Below, one piece after another: positions 16,386-23,684 of a stretch of DNA of 64,000 bases (positions are counted from its first letter, which is position 1; each line of letters starts with the position of its first letter). The position numbers and the translations under genes were made by a program. The notes beneath the pieces were generated by a model. That model had not been told where the DNA came from and searched no databases. It saw only the letters and a list, made by a program, of their open reading frames with translations. Origin of the DNA: CAZPNX01 sp964588285 (GTDB taxonomy: Bacteria > Edwardsbacteria > AC1 > EtOH8); the NCBI GenBank assembly GCA_964588285.1, contig CAZPNX010000012.1:9714-73713 (forward strand), written 5' to 3'.

Positions 16386-18440
16386 TTATCCCACCCCCAA
16401 TAGACTGCCGGCACGGCCGAAATATTGACCGATCAACTTTTTTAAATCGGGCCGGGATGCCAGCAGTGGGTCGTCTGCCGTCAAGCGGCAGGCATCCTCC
16501 TTAGCCAGCGGCACCAAAGCGGCGTCGGCTGCCAGGTTGGCCAGCCGCAGCTCGGGCAGCCCGTGCTGGCGCGAGCCCCAGAACTCGCCTGGTCCCCGCA
16601 GTTTGAGATCCTCCTCGGCGATGCGGAATCCGTCCGAGCTTTGCTGCATGGCCTCCAGCCTGGCCCGGGCCTCAGGACCCAGCCGCTCCCCGGCCATCAG
16701 GATGCAATAAGATTTATGTGTGCCCCGGCCTATCCGTCCCCGCAGCTGGTGCAGTTGGGAAAGGCCGAAGCGCTCGGCCTGTTCCACCACCATCACCGTG
16801 GCGTTGGGGACATCGATGCCGACCTCGATTACCGTAGTGGCGGCCAACACCTGCACCCGGTTGTTCCGGAAGCTTTCCATCACCCGGCGCCGCTCGTCCA
16901 GCTTGAGCCGGCCGTGGAGCAGGCCGACCGAAAACCCGTCAAATCTGCGGCTCAGCTGCTGATGGAGTTTTGTGACCGCCTTGATATCCCGGGATTCGTC
17001 CTCCTCAATCACCGGACAGACGAAGAAAGCCTGGCGCCCCAGGGCTAGCTGTTTGGCCACGAAATCGAGCATCCGGACGCGGTTGTGCTCGGTGGTCCAT
17101 CGGGTAACGACCGGGACGCGGCCCGGAGGCAGCTGATCGATAACCGAAAGGTCCAAGTCTCCGTATATGGCCATTGACAGGGTGCGGGGAATGGGGGTGG
17201 CGGTCATCACTAAAACATGGGGACGGACACCCTTGGCCGCCATGGCCGCCCGCTGGCGGACGCCGAAACGGTGCTGTTCGTCAATAACCGCCAGGCCCAA
17301 TTTGGAAAACTCGACGCGCTCTTGGATCAGGGCATGGGTGCCGATACAGACATCTACGATCCCGGAGATCAATTTTCCCAGGATGCGCTCACGTTCGGGC
17401 CGTCTGGTTCTGCTGGTCAACAGCTCGACCGAAAGGCCCAGGCTCTTAAGCCATGGCCCCAAAACCAGGAAGTGCTGTTCGGCCAGGATCTCGGTGGGGG
17501 CCATGACCGCCGACTGGAAACCGCTGCGGGCCGACTTGGCCAAGGCCGCCAGGGCTACCAGGGTCTTGCCCGAGCCGACATCGCCTTGGAGCAGGCGGTA
17601 CATGGGCCGGTCGGATTCCAGGTCGGATCCGATCTCGGCGATGGCCTTTTCCTGAGAGGCAGTCGGGCGGAAGGGAATTATCTTACGGAAATCTCCTTCC
17701 CAAGTGCGGTCGCCGAGCGGGCGGGCGCGTTCCAAGCTGCGGCGGGTGTGGCGACGCAGGGCCAGCAAAAGCTGAAGGGCCAGCAATTCGTCATAGGCCA
17801 GACGGCGGCGGGCCCGGGCCACGCTGTTCATGTCATCGGGAAAATGCAGGTCCCGAAGGGCCGGCCGAATGCCGGTCAGGCTGCGGGCGGCGATCAGGTC
17901 ATGGGGGAGCAGCTCGGCAAAAGAATCCAGATGAGACTCCAAAGCGCCCTTGATGACGGTGCGGAGCTGGCGGTTGGTGAGGCCGGCGGTCGACGGATAA
18001 AGCGGGACGATGCGTCCGGTGTGAATCAGCTCGGCATCGTCGTTGTCGATGATCTCGTACTCGGGATTGGCCAGGGAGGGGCCGCCATCCCACCGCACCT
18101 GGCCGCTGACCACTACGGACTGTTCTCGGGCGAACCGTTCCTTGAGATAGGGCTGGTTGAACCACAGGCAGCGGAGCAATCCGCTGCCGTCACCCAAGAT
18201 AAGGGAGAAGATGGTCAGCCCGCGCCGGGTGCGGGCCAGCGCGTATTCGGCCACCCGGCCATAGACAGTGACCGTTTCTCCGGGACGCAGGTCGGAGATT
18301 GGTTTTGTCAGGGAGCGATCCAGATAGCGTCTAGGGGGATAAAGAAGAAGGTCGCGGACAGACTTGATGCCTAGTTTGGCCATCAGGGAGGCCCGACGCG
18401 GACCCACTCCCTTTAGGTATTGGACGTCGCTGTCAAGCAT
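16386..18440 (-). CDS. recG: ATP-dependent DNA helicase RecG
   Basis: 684 residues, close to E. coli RecG (693). An N-terminal wedge/OB domain (PISDLRPGETVTVYGRV, VVSGQVRWDGG) is followed by a superfamily-2 motor: Walker A LLQGDVGSGKT, DEQHRFGVRQR, MTATPIPRTL, TTVIEVGIDVPNA and QLRGRIGRG. The conserved C terminus with RxxLEAMQ and GPGEFWGSRQHGLPEL is complete. It regresses stalled forks and Holliday junctions. The mglA gene ends on the same strand 134 bp upstream. Confidence 0.97.
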   Translation of the reverse strand: MLDSDVQYLKGVGPRRASLMAKLGIKSVRDLLLYPPRRYLDRSLTKPISDLRPGETVTVYGRVAEYALARTRRGLTIFSLILGDGSGLLRCLWFNQPYLKERFAREQSVVVSGQVRWDGGPSLANPEYEIIDNDDAELIHTGRIVPLYPSTAGLTNRQLRTVIKGALESHLDSFAELLPHDLIAARSLTGIRPALRDLHFPDDMNSVARARRRLAYDELLALQLLLALRRHTRRSLERARPLGDRTWEGDFRKIIPFRPTASQEKAIAEIGSDLESDRPMYRLLQGDVGSGKTLVALAALAKSARSGFQSAVMAPTEILAEQHFLVLGPWLKSLGLSVELLTSRTRRPERERILGKLISGIVDVCIGTHALIQERVEFSKLGLAVIDEQHRFGVRQRAAMAAKGVRPHVLVMTATPIPRTLSMAIYGDLDLSVIDQLPPGRVPVVTRWTTEHNRVRMLDFVAKQLALGRQAFFVCPVIEEDESRDIKAVTKLHQQLSRRFDGFSVGLLHGRLKLDERRRVMESFRNNRVQVLAATTVIEVGIDVPNATVMVVEQAERFGLSQLHQLRGRIGRGTHKSYCILMAGERLGPEARARLEAMQQSSDGFRIAEEDLKLRGPGEFWGSRQHGLPELRLANLAADAALVPLAKEDACRLTADDPLLASRPDLKKLIGQYFGRAGSLLGVG

Positions 18441-18574
18441 GGAGCTCAGCTAACTTATAAGGAAAACAGGAATGTTTGAAAATCACTCCATGTTGCGGAC
18501 AACTGTCAAACGAGCCAGATCTTGATGAAAAAGGCCAACCCGCAAAAGCGAATCGGCCTGTTATTTCCATCGCA

Positions 18575-19171
18575 TCAAAGGGAGGCCTTGCGGCCGATGC
18601 TGCCCAAGACCATTTTAGCCACCTGCTTCAAGGTCTCCATCACCCCGTAGCCCTGGGAGGCCACCGATTCGAAACTGGGGAAGCGGCCCTGGGGGTCGAT
18701 CTTGGACTTGAGGACGTCCAAAGGCACGATATTGGGCAAGTCCCGCTTGTTGTACTGGATGACCAGGGGCACGGTTTCCAGGGACAGGGACATCTCGGCC
18801 AGGTTCTCCCCCAAATTCTTGAAGCTCTCCAAGGTGGCCTCTAAGCATTCGGTCTGGGAGTCGGCCACGAAGACCACGCCATCGACGCCCCGCAGCACCA
18901 GCTTGCGACTAGCGTTGTAGAAAACCTGGCCGGGGACGGTGTAGAGATGAAACTTGGTCTTATAGCCCTGGATGGTGCCCAGATCCAGCGGCATGAAGTC
19001 GAAGAAAAGGGTGCGGTCCAGCTCGGTGGCCAGGGATATCAGCTGGCCCTTGGCTTCGGGGGAGATCTTCTCATAGATGTGGCGCAGGTTGGTGGTCTTG
19101 CCTCCCAGGCCGGGTCCGTAATAGACGATCTTGCAGCTGATTTCGTGCGAGGCGCGGTTTATTAGAGCCAT
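18575..19171 (-). CDS. mglA: MglA-type Ras-like GTPase
   Basis: 198 residues. P-loop GPGLGGKTT (19-27), a TVPGQVFYNASR segment in place of the usual DxxG, and G4 motif NKRD are diagnostic of MglA. MglA is a cell-polarity GTPase that in other bacteria directs gliding and type IV pilus placement with its GAP MglB. No MglB is adjacent. No Shine-Dalgarno is visible before the ATG. Confidence 0.93.
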   Translation of the reverse strand: MALINRASHEISCKIVYYGPGLGGKTTNLRHIYEKISPEAKGQLISLATELDRTLFFDFMPLDLGTIQGYKTKFHLYTVPGQVFYNASRKLVLRGVDGVVFVADSQTECLEATLESFKNLGENLAEMSLSLETVPLVIQYNKRDLPNIVPLDVLKSKIDPQGRFPSFESVASQGYGVMETLKQVAKMVLGSIGRKASL

Positions 19172-19214
19172 GTCATCATTGAAATCGATTTAGTTTTTTC
19201 TGAAAAAGGCCTGC

Positions 19215-19280
19215 TGGTTGCGAAACCACCCCGCCTGGGCGGGGGGCAAGTACGCGAATACTTGTCCTGAGTCGTGTGGT
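19215..19280. other. Cluster of three hairpins, possible structured RNA or galT terminator
   Basis: Three successive inverted repeats: TGGTT-GCGA-AACCA (19215-19228), CCCCGC-CTGG-GCGGGG (19229-19244), and CAAGTA-CGCGAA-TACTTG (19247-19264). Loops one and three both contain GCGA, a GNRA tetraloop when read on the plus strand. ACCAC (19225-19229) could instead pair with GTGGT (19276-19280), an alternative fold. On the minus strand it lies between galT and mglA and is followed by T5, so it may simply end galT transcription. Confidence 0.5.
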
Positions 19281-19388
19281 AGAAACATGAAATAAAAGTA
19301 TTTGATAAGCTATTGTTATCTGCAGCTTTGTTCTGGTTGTATATTTATCCGATTTAGAGTGTTTAGCTGGTTTTTCAAGGGCAACTAT

Positions 19389-20390
19389 TTAAGGGACTGC
19401 TATCTGACGCAGATAACCGGCTGCCTCCTCGGGCGGAGTGGGGTTGATGTAGAAGCCGGAGCCTCGTTCGAATCCGGCCACCCGGGTGATGCGGGGCATG
19501 ATCTCGATGTGCCAGTGGAACCACTCGGGCCCGGGCTGGTTGCAGGGCGAGGTGTGGATGACGAAGTTGTAGGGCGGACGGGAGATAGAAAGGTTGAGGC
19601 GCATCAGGGATTCCTTGAGAATGGCTGCCAGGCGGGGGATCTGCTCCGGCGGACAGGCCTCGAAGCTGGGCTGGTGCCTTTTGGGCAGTATCCAGGTCTC
19701 GAAGGGGAAGCGGGCGGCGAAGGGGACCACGGCCAGAAAATCGGGATTCTCGGCCACCAGCCGGCGGCGGTCCTCCAGCTCCTGGCGGACGATATCGCAG
19801 AAGATGCAGCGCTCTTTGTAACGGTAATAGTCCTGGGCCCCGTACATCTCCTCCTTGATGGCCTTGGGCACGATGGGAGTGGCGATCAACTGGCTGTGGC
19901 CGTGGTGGAGGGAGGCCCCGGCCCGGAAGCCGTGGTTCTTGAAGACCATCAGGTACTGGAGGCGGATGTCCTTCTTGAGATCCTGCATCCGGGCCACGAA
20001 GGCCGACAGCACCTTCTCGATATGGGAGGCCTCCTGGTCGGCCAGGGAGCGGTCGTGCTCCGGGGATTCGATGATGACCTCGTGGGCACCGACGCCGTTC
20101 ATCTTGTCGTAAAGGCCCTCGCCGGTCTTGTCCAGCTCGCCCTCAACCTTGAGGGTGGGGAACTTGTTGGAGATGACCCTTACCTGCCAGCCCGGGCCGT
20201 TGGGCGGAGACCCCGGCTCCCGATAGGCCAGGATCTCGGGAGGGGTGGCCTGCTCGTTTCCCGGGCAGAAGGGACAGGGTCCGGCGGCCGCCTGGTCGGG
20301 GATCGTTTCATAGTCCATGGGGCGGCGGGTGCGCTCGGTGGCGATGATCACCCAGCGGCTGACGATGGGGTCCTTGCGTAGTTCGGGCAT
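19389..20390 (-). CDS. galT: Galactose-1-phosphate uridylyltransferase
   Basis: 333 residues. ELRKDPIVSRWVIIATER, CPFCPGNE (zinc CXXC), a second pair CIFC, EVIIESPEHD and NHGFRAGASLHHGHSQLIA place it in the Thermotoga/archaeal-like GalT group. The active-site triad is HGH where most relatives have HPH; the nucleophilic histidine is kept. The second histidine set EWFHWHIEIMPR is intact. It exchanges UDP between glucose and galactose phosphates. A perfect promoter ends 7 bp from the ATG, predicting leaderless mRNA. Confidence 0.93.
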   Translation of the reverse strand: MPELRKDPIVSRWVIIATERTRRPMDYETIPDQAAAGPCPFCPGNEQATPPEILAYREPGSPPNGPGWQVRVISNKFPTLKVEGELDKTGEGLYDKMNGVGAHEVIIESPEHDRSLADQEASHIEKVLSAFVARMQDLKKDIRLQYLMVFKNHGFRAGASLHHGHSQLIATPIVPKAIKEEMYGAQDYYRYKERCIFCDIVRQELEDRRRLVAENPDFLAVVPFAARFPFETWILPKRHQPSFEACPPEQIPRLAAILKESLMRLNLSISRPPYNFVIHTSPCNQPGPEWFHWHIEIMPRITRVAGFERGSGFYINPTPPEEAAGYLRQIAVP

Positions 20391-20396
20391 AGGGGG

Positions 20397-20425
20397 ATTA
20401 TAACGGTTCTGAAAGATGATGTCAA
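20397..20425 (-). promoter_or_regulatory. Consensus sigma-70 promoter of galT
   Basis: On the minus strand TTGACA (20425-20420), 17 bp, TATAAT (20402-20397). Seven bases beyond the -10 box is the A of the galT ATG (20390), so the transcript should begin at the start codon. Confidence 0.88.
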
Positions 20426-20430
20426 CTAAA

Positions 20431-20463
20431 CGACAGAGGCTGATGGACCATCAGCCTCTGTCG
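20431..20463 (-). terminator. Intrinsic terminator of the parvulin gene
   Basis: A perfect 14-bp stem (20431-20444 with 20450-20463), five-base loop, followed on the minus strand by TTTAGTTG. It directly abuts the galT promoter. Confidence 0.8.
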
Positions 20464-20492
20464 TCGTCCTAATGGCAGGGCCGGCCGGTTTC

Positions 20493-21902
20493 TTACTTTT
20501 CCGGCTGGGCCGGCTCGGCCGGGTATTCGATCTTGGCCCTGGCCTTTAGATCCTCCATGTATTTCTCATAGACCGCCTTCTGGCGCTCCCGGGCCAGGTT
20601 GCCGCTTATCTGGCCCCTCACCTGATCCAGCGGCTTGATGGAGGATGGGATTTTATCCTCCACCTTGAAGACGGCGAATTTGGTATGAAGCTCCACCGGT
20701 TTGCGGGTGTAGGCGCCGGGCTTAAGCCTGGCCGCGGCGGCAAAAACCGCCTCTTCCACCTCGCCCTTGGCCACCAAGCCCAAGTCGCCGCCCTTGTCCT
20801 TGGAGGGGTCGATCGAGTTTTTCCGGGCCAGGCTGTCGAACCCGGCCGCATCGGCCTGAAGGGCCTCCAGCAATTTGGTGGCCTCGGCCATGGTTTTGAC
20901 CACGATCCACTTGAGGTGGAGCTTCTTGCCCTCCTTGGCCTCAAGCTTGACGATGGCGAACTTTGACTCGATAGGCACCGGCTTGCCGATTTTGCCCTTG
21001 GCCAGGGTGAAAAGGCCGGCCTCCAACTCCGGACGCTGCCCCTTGGAGACCAGTCCCAAATCTCCGCCCGACTTGGCCGAGGGGTCGGTCGAATGCAACT
21101 TAGCCAGGCTGTCGAACGGCAGACCCTTCTTCTTGACGGCCTCGCGGTAGATCTCTTCGGCCTTGGCCTTGGAGGCGACGGCGATCATCCGGGCCTTCAC
21201 CTGGTCGGGGGTGGTGAAATCCTTCTGGTTTTCCTTGTAATGCTTTTTGATCTCGGCCTCGGTGGGCTGGGCCTTCTGGCTGACCTCCTGGTCTATCAGG
21301 GCCCGGATGAGCACGTTCTGGCGGGTTTCCTCCAGCCGGGCATGGACCTCTGGTTTGTTGGCCACCCCCAGACGCATGGCCTCGGCCATCAGCAGCTTGC
21401 GTTCTATCAGTTGCTGGAGGAATTTGCGGCGGCCCTCCTCGCTGTCGAACTGGCCGCGGTAGAACGGCGGCACCTTCTCCAGCTCGGCGTCCACCTCCAG
21501 CTTGGTGATGGGCTGGCCGTTGATGACCACCGCGTACTCCTTGAAGTTCTTGTTGAAGCAGCGCCCGACTCCTTCCATGGCCAGGCTGTCGATGCCGGCT
21601 AGGTTACTCTTCTTACCCTTGTGTTTGGTGACCACGTCCTGGTACATCTCGGCCGCCTTCTGGGTGTCCCCCAGCCTCTCCAGGGACATGGCCAGGTGGT
21701 AGGTGTAGTCCTTCACTTGGACGGATTTGGGAAAGGCCTCCAAAAGCTTTTGGTAGGCAGCAGCGGCCTCGCCGTAATCCTGGTATTTGAAAGCCATGGC
21801 GGCGGTGGTGGCCAGGACGGCCTCGTTTGGTTTTTCGACGGCCAAAGCAGCGGCCGACAGGCTGAGGATGACCAGCAGGGTTAGGGCGGTAAACCGGTTC
21901 AT
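20493..21902 (-). CDS. Periplasmic peptidyl-prolyl isomerase with TPR and two parvulin domains
   Basis: 469 residues. A signal peptide (1-21) is followed by TPR-like helices (~25-120), then a SurA/PrsA-like helical chaperone region (GQPITKLEVDAELE, ERKLLMAEAMRLGV) and two parvulin repeats, each with the STDPSAKSGGDLGLVSKG or SIDPSKDKGGDLGLVAKG signature. It should assist folding of exported or outer-membrane proteins, which are numerous here. A strong AAGGAGGAG ribosome-binding site precedes the ATG. The fusion of N-terminal TPRs to SurA-like domains is not the E. coli layout. Confidence 0.88.
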   Translation of the reverse strand: MNRFTALTLLVILSLSAAALAVEKPNEAVLATTAAMAFKYQDYGEAAAAYQKLLEAFPKSVQVKDYTYHLAMSLERLGDTQKAAEMYQDVVTKHKGKKSNLAGIDSLAMEGVGRCFNKNFKEYAVVINGQPITKLEVDAELEKVPPFYRGQFDSEEGRRKFLQQLIERKLLMAEAMRLGVANKPEVHARLEETRQNVLIRALIDQEVSQKAQPTEAEIKKHYKENQKDFTTPDQVKARMIAVASKAKAEEIYREAVKKKGLPFDSLAKLHSTDPSAKSGGDLGLVSKGQRPELEAGLFTLAKGKIGKPVPIESKFAIVKLEAKEGKKLHLKWIVVKTMAEATKLLEALQADAAGFDSLARKNSIDPSKDKGGDLGLVAKGEVEEAVFAAAARLKPGAYTRKPVELHTKFAVFKVEDKIPSSIKPLDQVRGQISGNLARERQKAVYEKYMEDLKARAKIEYPAEPAQPEK

Positions 21903-22052
21903 GTTCTCCTCCTTGATTAGTTTATAAATTTATGTTGCTCTAAACAGCAGGAAGCCAGGAATGCATGAAAACTGATAAGACATCGGATTTTTGCACGGCT
22001 GCCGGTTGAGGGGGATAATCACCGATATCTTGGCGTCAGCTTTGGTCAACTC

Positions 22053-22649
22053 TCAGAAAAGAAGATGCATGACCGCGCCCGAGGCCAGGGGTATCCTGAT
22101 GTTGTCGTCCAGAGGTATGGGCAGCATCTCGACGGCGATGGCGGTCATGGCGCCGGCGGCCATCTGCAGCCAGCCGAGTTCGGTGCCCGGCAGGTTGACG
22201 ATCAGAGAGCCCACCGCCAGGCAGCCCACCAGGCCGGCTCCGGCCCCCTCAAAAGATTTCTCGAAGAACTTGGTGCGGCCCAGGCTGCGCCCCACCAACG
22301 CCGCCAGGGAGTCGCCGATAACCAGGTAGGAGATGGCGGCTATGGCCACGCTGTCGGTGTAGATCAGCACGCAGACCAGGGAGGAGATCATCAGATAAGT
22401 GGCGCCGGTCAGGGCCGAGATCTCATGCCGCCGCATCATCGGCCCGAAGAAATCGATGAAGATTATCTTGACGAACTGGTGCCGCAGCCGGATGATATCC
22501 ACCGCCAGGATGCACAAGGCGGCCGCCAGTAGAATCCAGGTGGCCAGCCAGGTCTGGTCCAACACCATGAAAACATAGTAAAAGACCGGTATGCTCATAC
22601 CGGCCATAATGTGGAAAGCCTTGCGCCGGATCTCCCGCTGCAGTTTCAT
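22053..22649 (-). CDS. SEC59/DGK1/VTE5-family CTP-dependent lipid kinase
   Basis: 198 residues with about six membrane segments. REIRRKAFHIMAG, GDSLAALVGRSLGRTKF, KSFEGAGAG and LDDNIRIPLASG are the conserved features of the family that includes dolichol kinase, phytol kinase and diacylglycerol kinase DGK1. The lipid substrate is unknown. It starts 3 bp after the PorV-like gene, so both are co-transcribed. Confidence 0.8.
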   Translation of the reverse strand: MKLQREIRRKAFHIMAGMSIPVFYYVFMVLDQTWLATWILLAAALCILAVDIIRLRHQFVKIIFIDFFGPMMRRHEISALTGATYLMISSLVCVLIYTDSVAIAAISYLVIGDSLAALVGRSLGRTKFFEKSFEGAGAGLVGCLAVGSLIVNLPGTELGWLQMAAGAMTAIAVEMLPIPLDDNIRIPLASGAVMHLLF

Positions 22650-22652
22650 CCG

Positions 22653-23615
22653 CTAAAAGCCGTAAGAGGCTGAGATCCTGGTGCTGCCCTTGAGCTCGGC
22701 GTGGCCCAAGTAGGCGTAATCGAAGCAGAAGCGTCCCAGCCTGAGGCCGGCTCCGGCGGCCAAGAAGCCCTGATCCGAGCCCAGCCTGAGGGCCACCCGG
22801 CGCCTGATCCAATATTCGGCCCCGGCCCTGAGATCGGCGCTGGCCGGCCCCAGGCTGAGGTTGGCGGCCTGACCCCGGTTTTCCAATCTGAGGTCGGCAT
22901 CCAGGGACAAAATGAGCGCGCCCAGAAACGGCGGGTTGACCGAGGCCCCCAGCTTGGCGGTGGGGGTGATCACCTCGCGGGCGCCGGTGTCCCAGGCCAG
23001 GTAGGTGGTGGTGGCATCCTGGAGGTTGATTCCCAGACGAATCCGGTGGGCCATCTCGGCCAGCAAACCGGCGTCCAGTCCCAGGCCCCAGGCCGCATTG
23101 TCTCCTACCGACTTGTTGACTACCTTGGCGTTGACTCCCCAGCTAAGGCCCACAGCCAGCCGCCGGCTGTAATTCAGTAGCAGGGCGGTCTCGGCATCGC
23201 TGGTGGTGGTGATCTTGGAGTAATCCAACCTTTCGCCCGGATCCATGACGCCGTTGCCGTTGAGGTCTATCAGGGCCTGATCGGTGTAGGGAATGTCACC
23301 TACCGACAGCCTCAGGACCGCCAAGCCCAGGCCATATCCCCGGCCGGGGCGGGCATAGCCCAGGGCATCGTAAGCCACCAGATTGTCGAAGTTGCTGGCA
23401 TGGGTGAACTCCAGCCGATGCTCGGTGCCGACTGTAGCCGCCGGGTTCCAATAACAGGCAAAACCGCCCTCTGCCATGGAGACAAAGGCACTGCCCATGC
23501 CCTGGGCCCGGGAACCGTAGCCGATGCTCAAGAATTCACCGGCATACTTGGCGCCTGAAAGCGGGGAGGCCAGGGTAAAGGCCCCTATCAAAATGGCATA
23601 AAGAAAATTTCTCAT
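22653..23615 (-). CDS. PorV/PorQ-like outer-membrane protein (second copy)
   Basis: 320 residues with a signal peptide (1-22, ending LSGA) followed by GEFLSIGYGSRAQGMGSAFV and EGGFACYWNPAAT, the PorV/PorQ signature. Interior segments alternate as barrel strands; the C terminus is RISASYGF with a terminal aromatic. Paralogue of the protein at 1998-3002 but clearly diverged. It likely serves secretion or surface attachment of sorting-domain proteins. A TTGACA-17-TATACT promoter lies 30 bp upstream. Confidence 0.82.
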   Translation of the reverse strand: MRNFLYAILIGAFTLASPLSGAKYAGEFLSIGYGSRAQGMGSAFVSMAEGGFACYWNPAATVGTEHRLEFTHASNFDNLVAYDALGYARPGRGYGLGLAVLRLSVGDIPYTDQALIDLNGNGVMDPGERLDYSKITTTSDAETALLLNYSRRLAVGLSWGVNAKVVNKSVGDNAAWGLGLDAGLLAEMAHRIRLGINLQDATTTYLAWDTGAREVITPTAKLGASVNPPFLGALILSLDADLRLENRGQAANLSLGPASADLRAGAEYWIRRRVALRLGSDQGFLAAGAGLRLGRFCFDYAYLGHAELKGSTRISASYGF

Positions 23616-23645
23616 AACTTATTGCCTGGTAGGCATTAGATATTA

Positions 23646-23674
23646 AGTATAACCAAATTTCTCTGCCTTGTCAA
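23646..23674 (-). promoter_or_regulatory. Sigma-70 promoter of the PorV-like/kinase operon
   Basis: Minus-strand TTGACA (23674-23669), 17 bp, TATACT (23651-23646). Predicted leader about 24 nt. Confidence 0.8.
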
Positions 23675-23684
23675 GGTAGTGATG

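Noticed and set aside
17217..18374. 385-codon plus-strand open frame opposite recG
   Set aside because: Product is Gly/Gln/Ala-rich low-complexity text; recG motifs are complete on the other strand.
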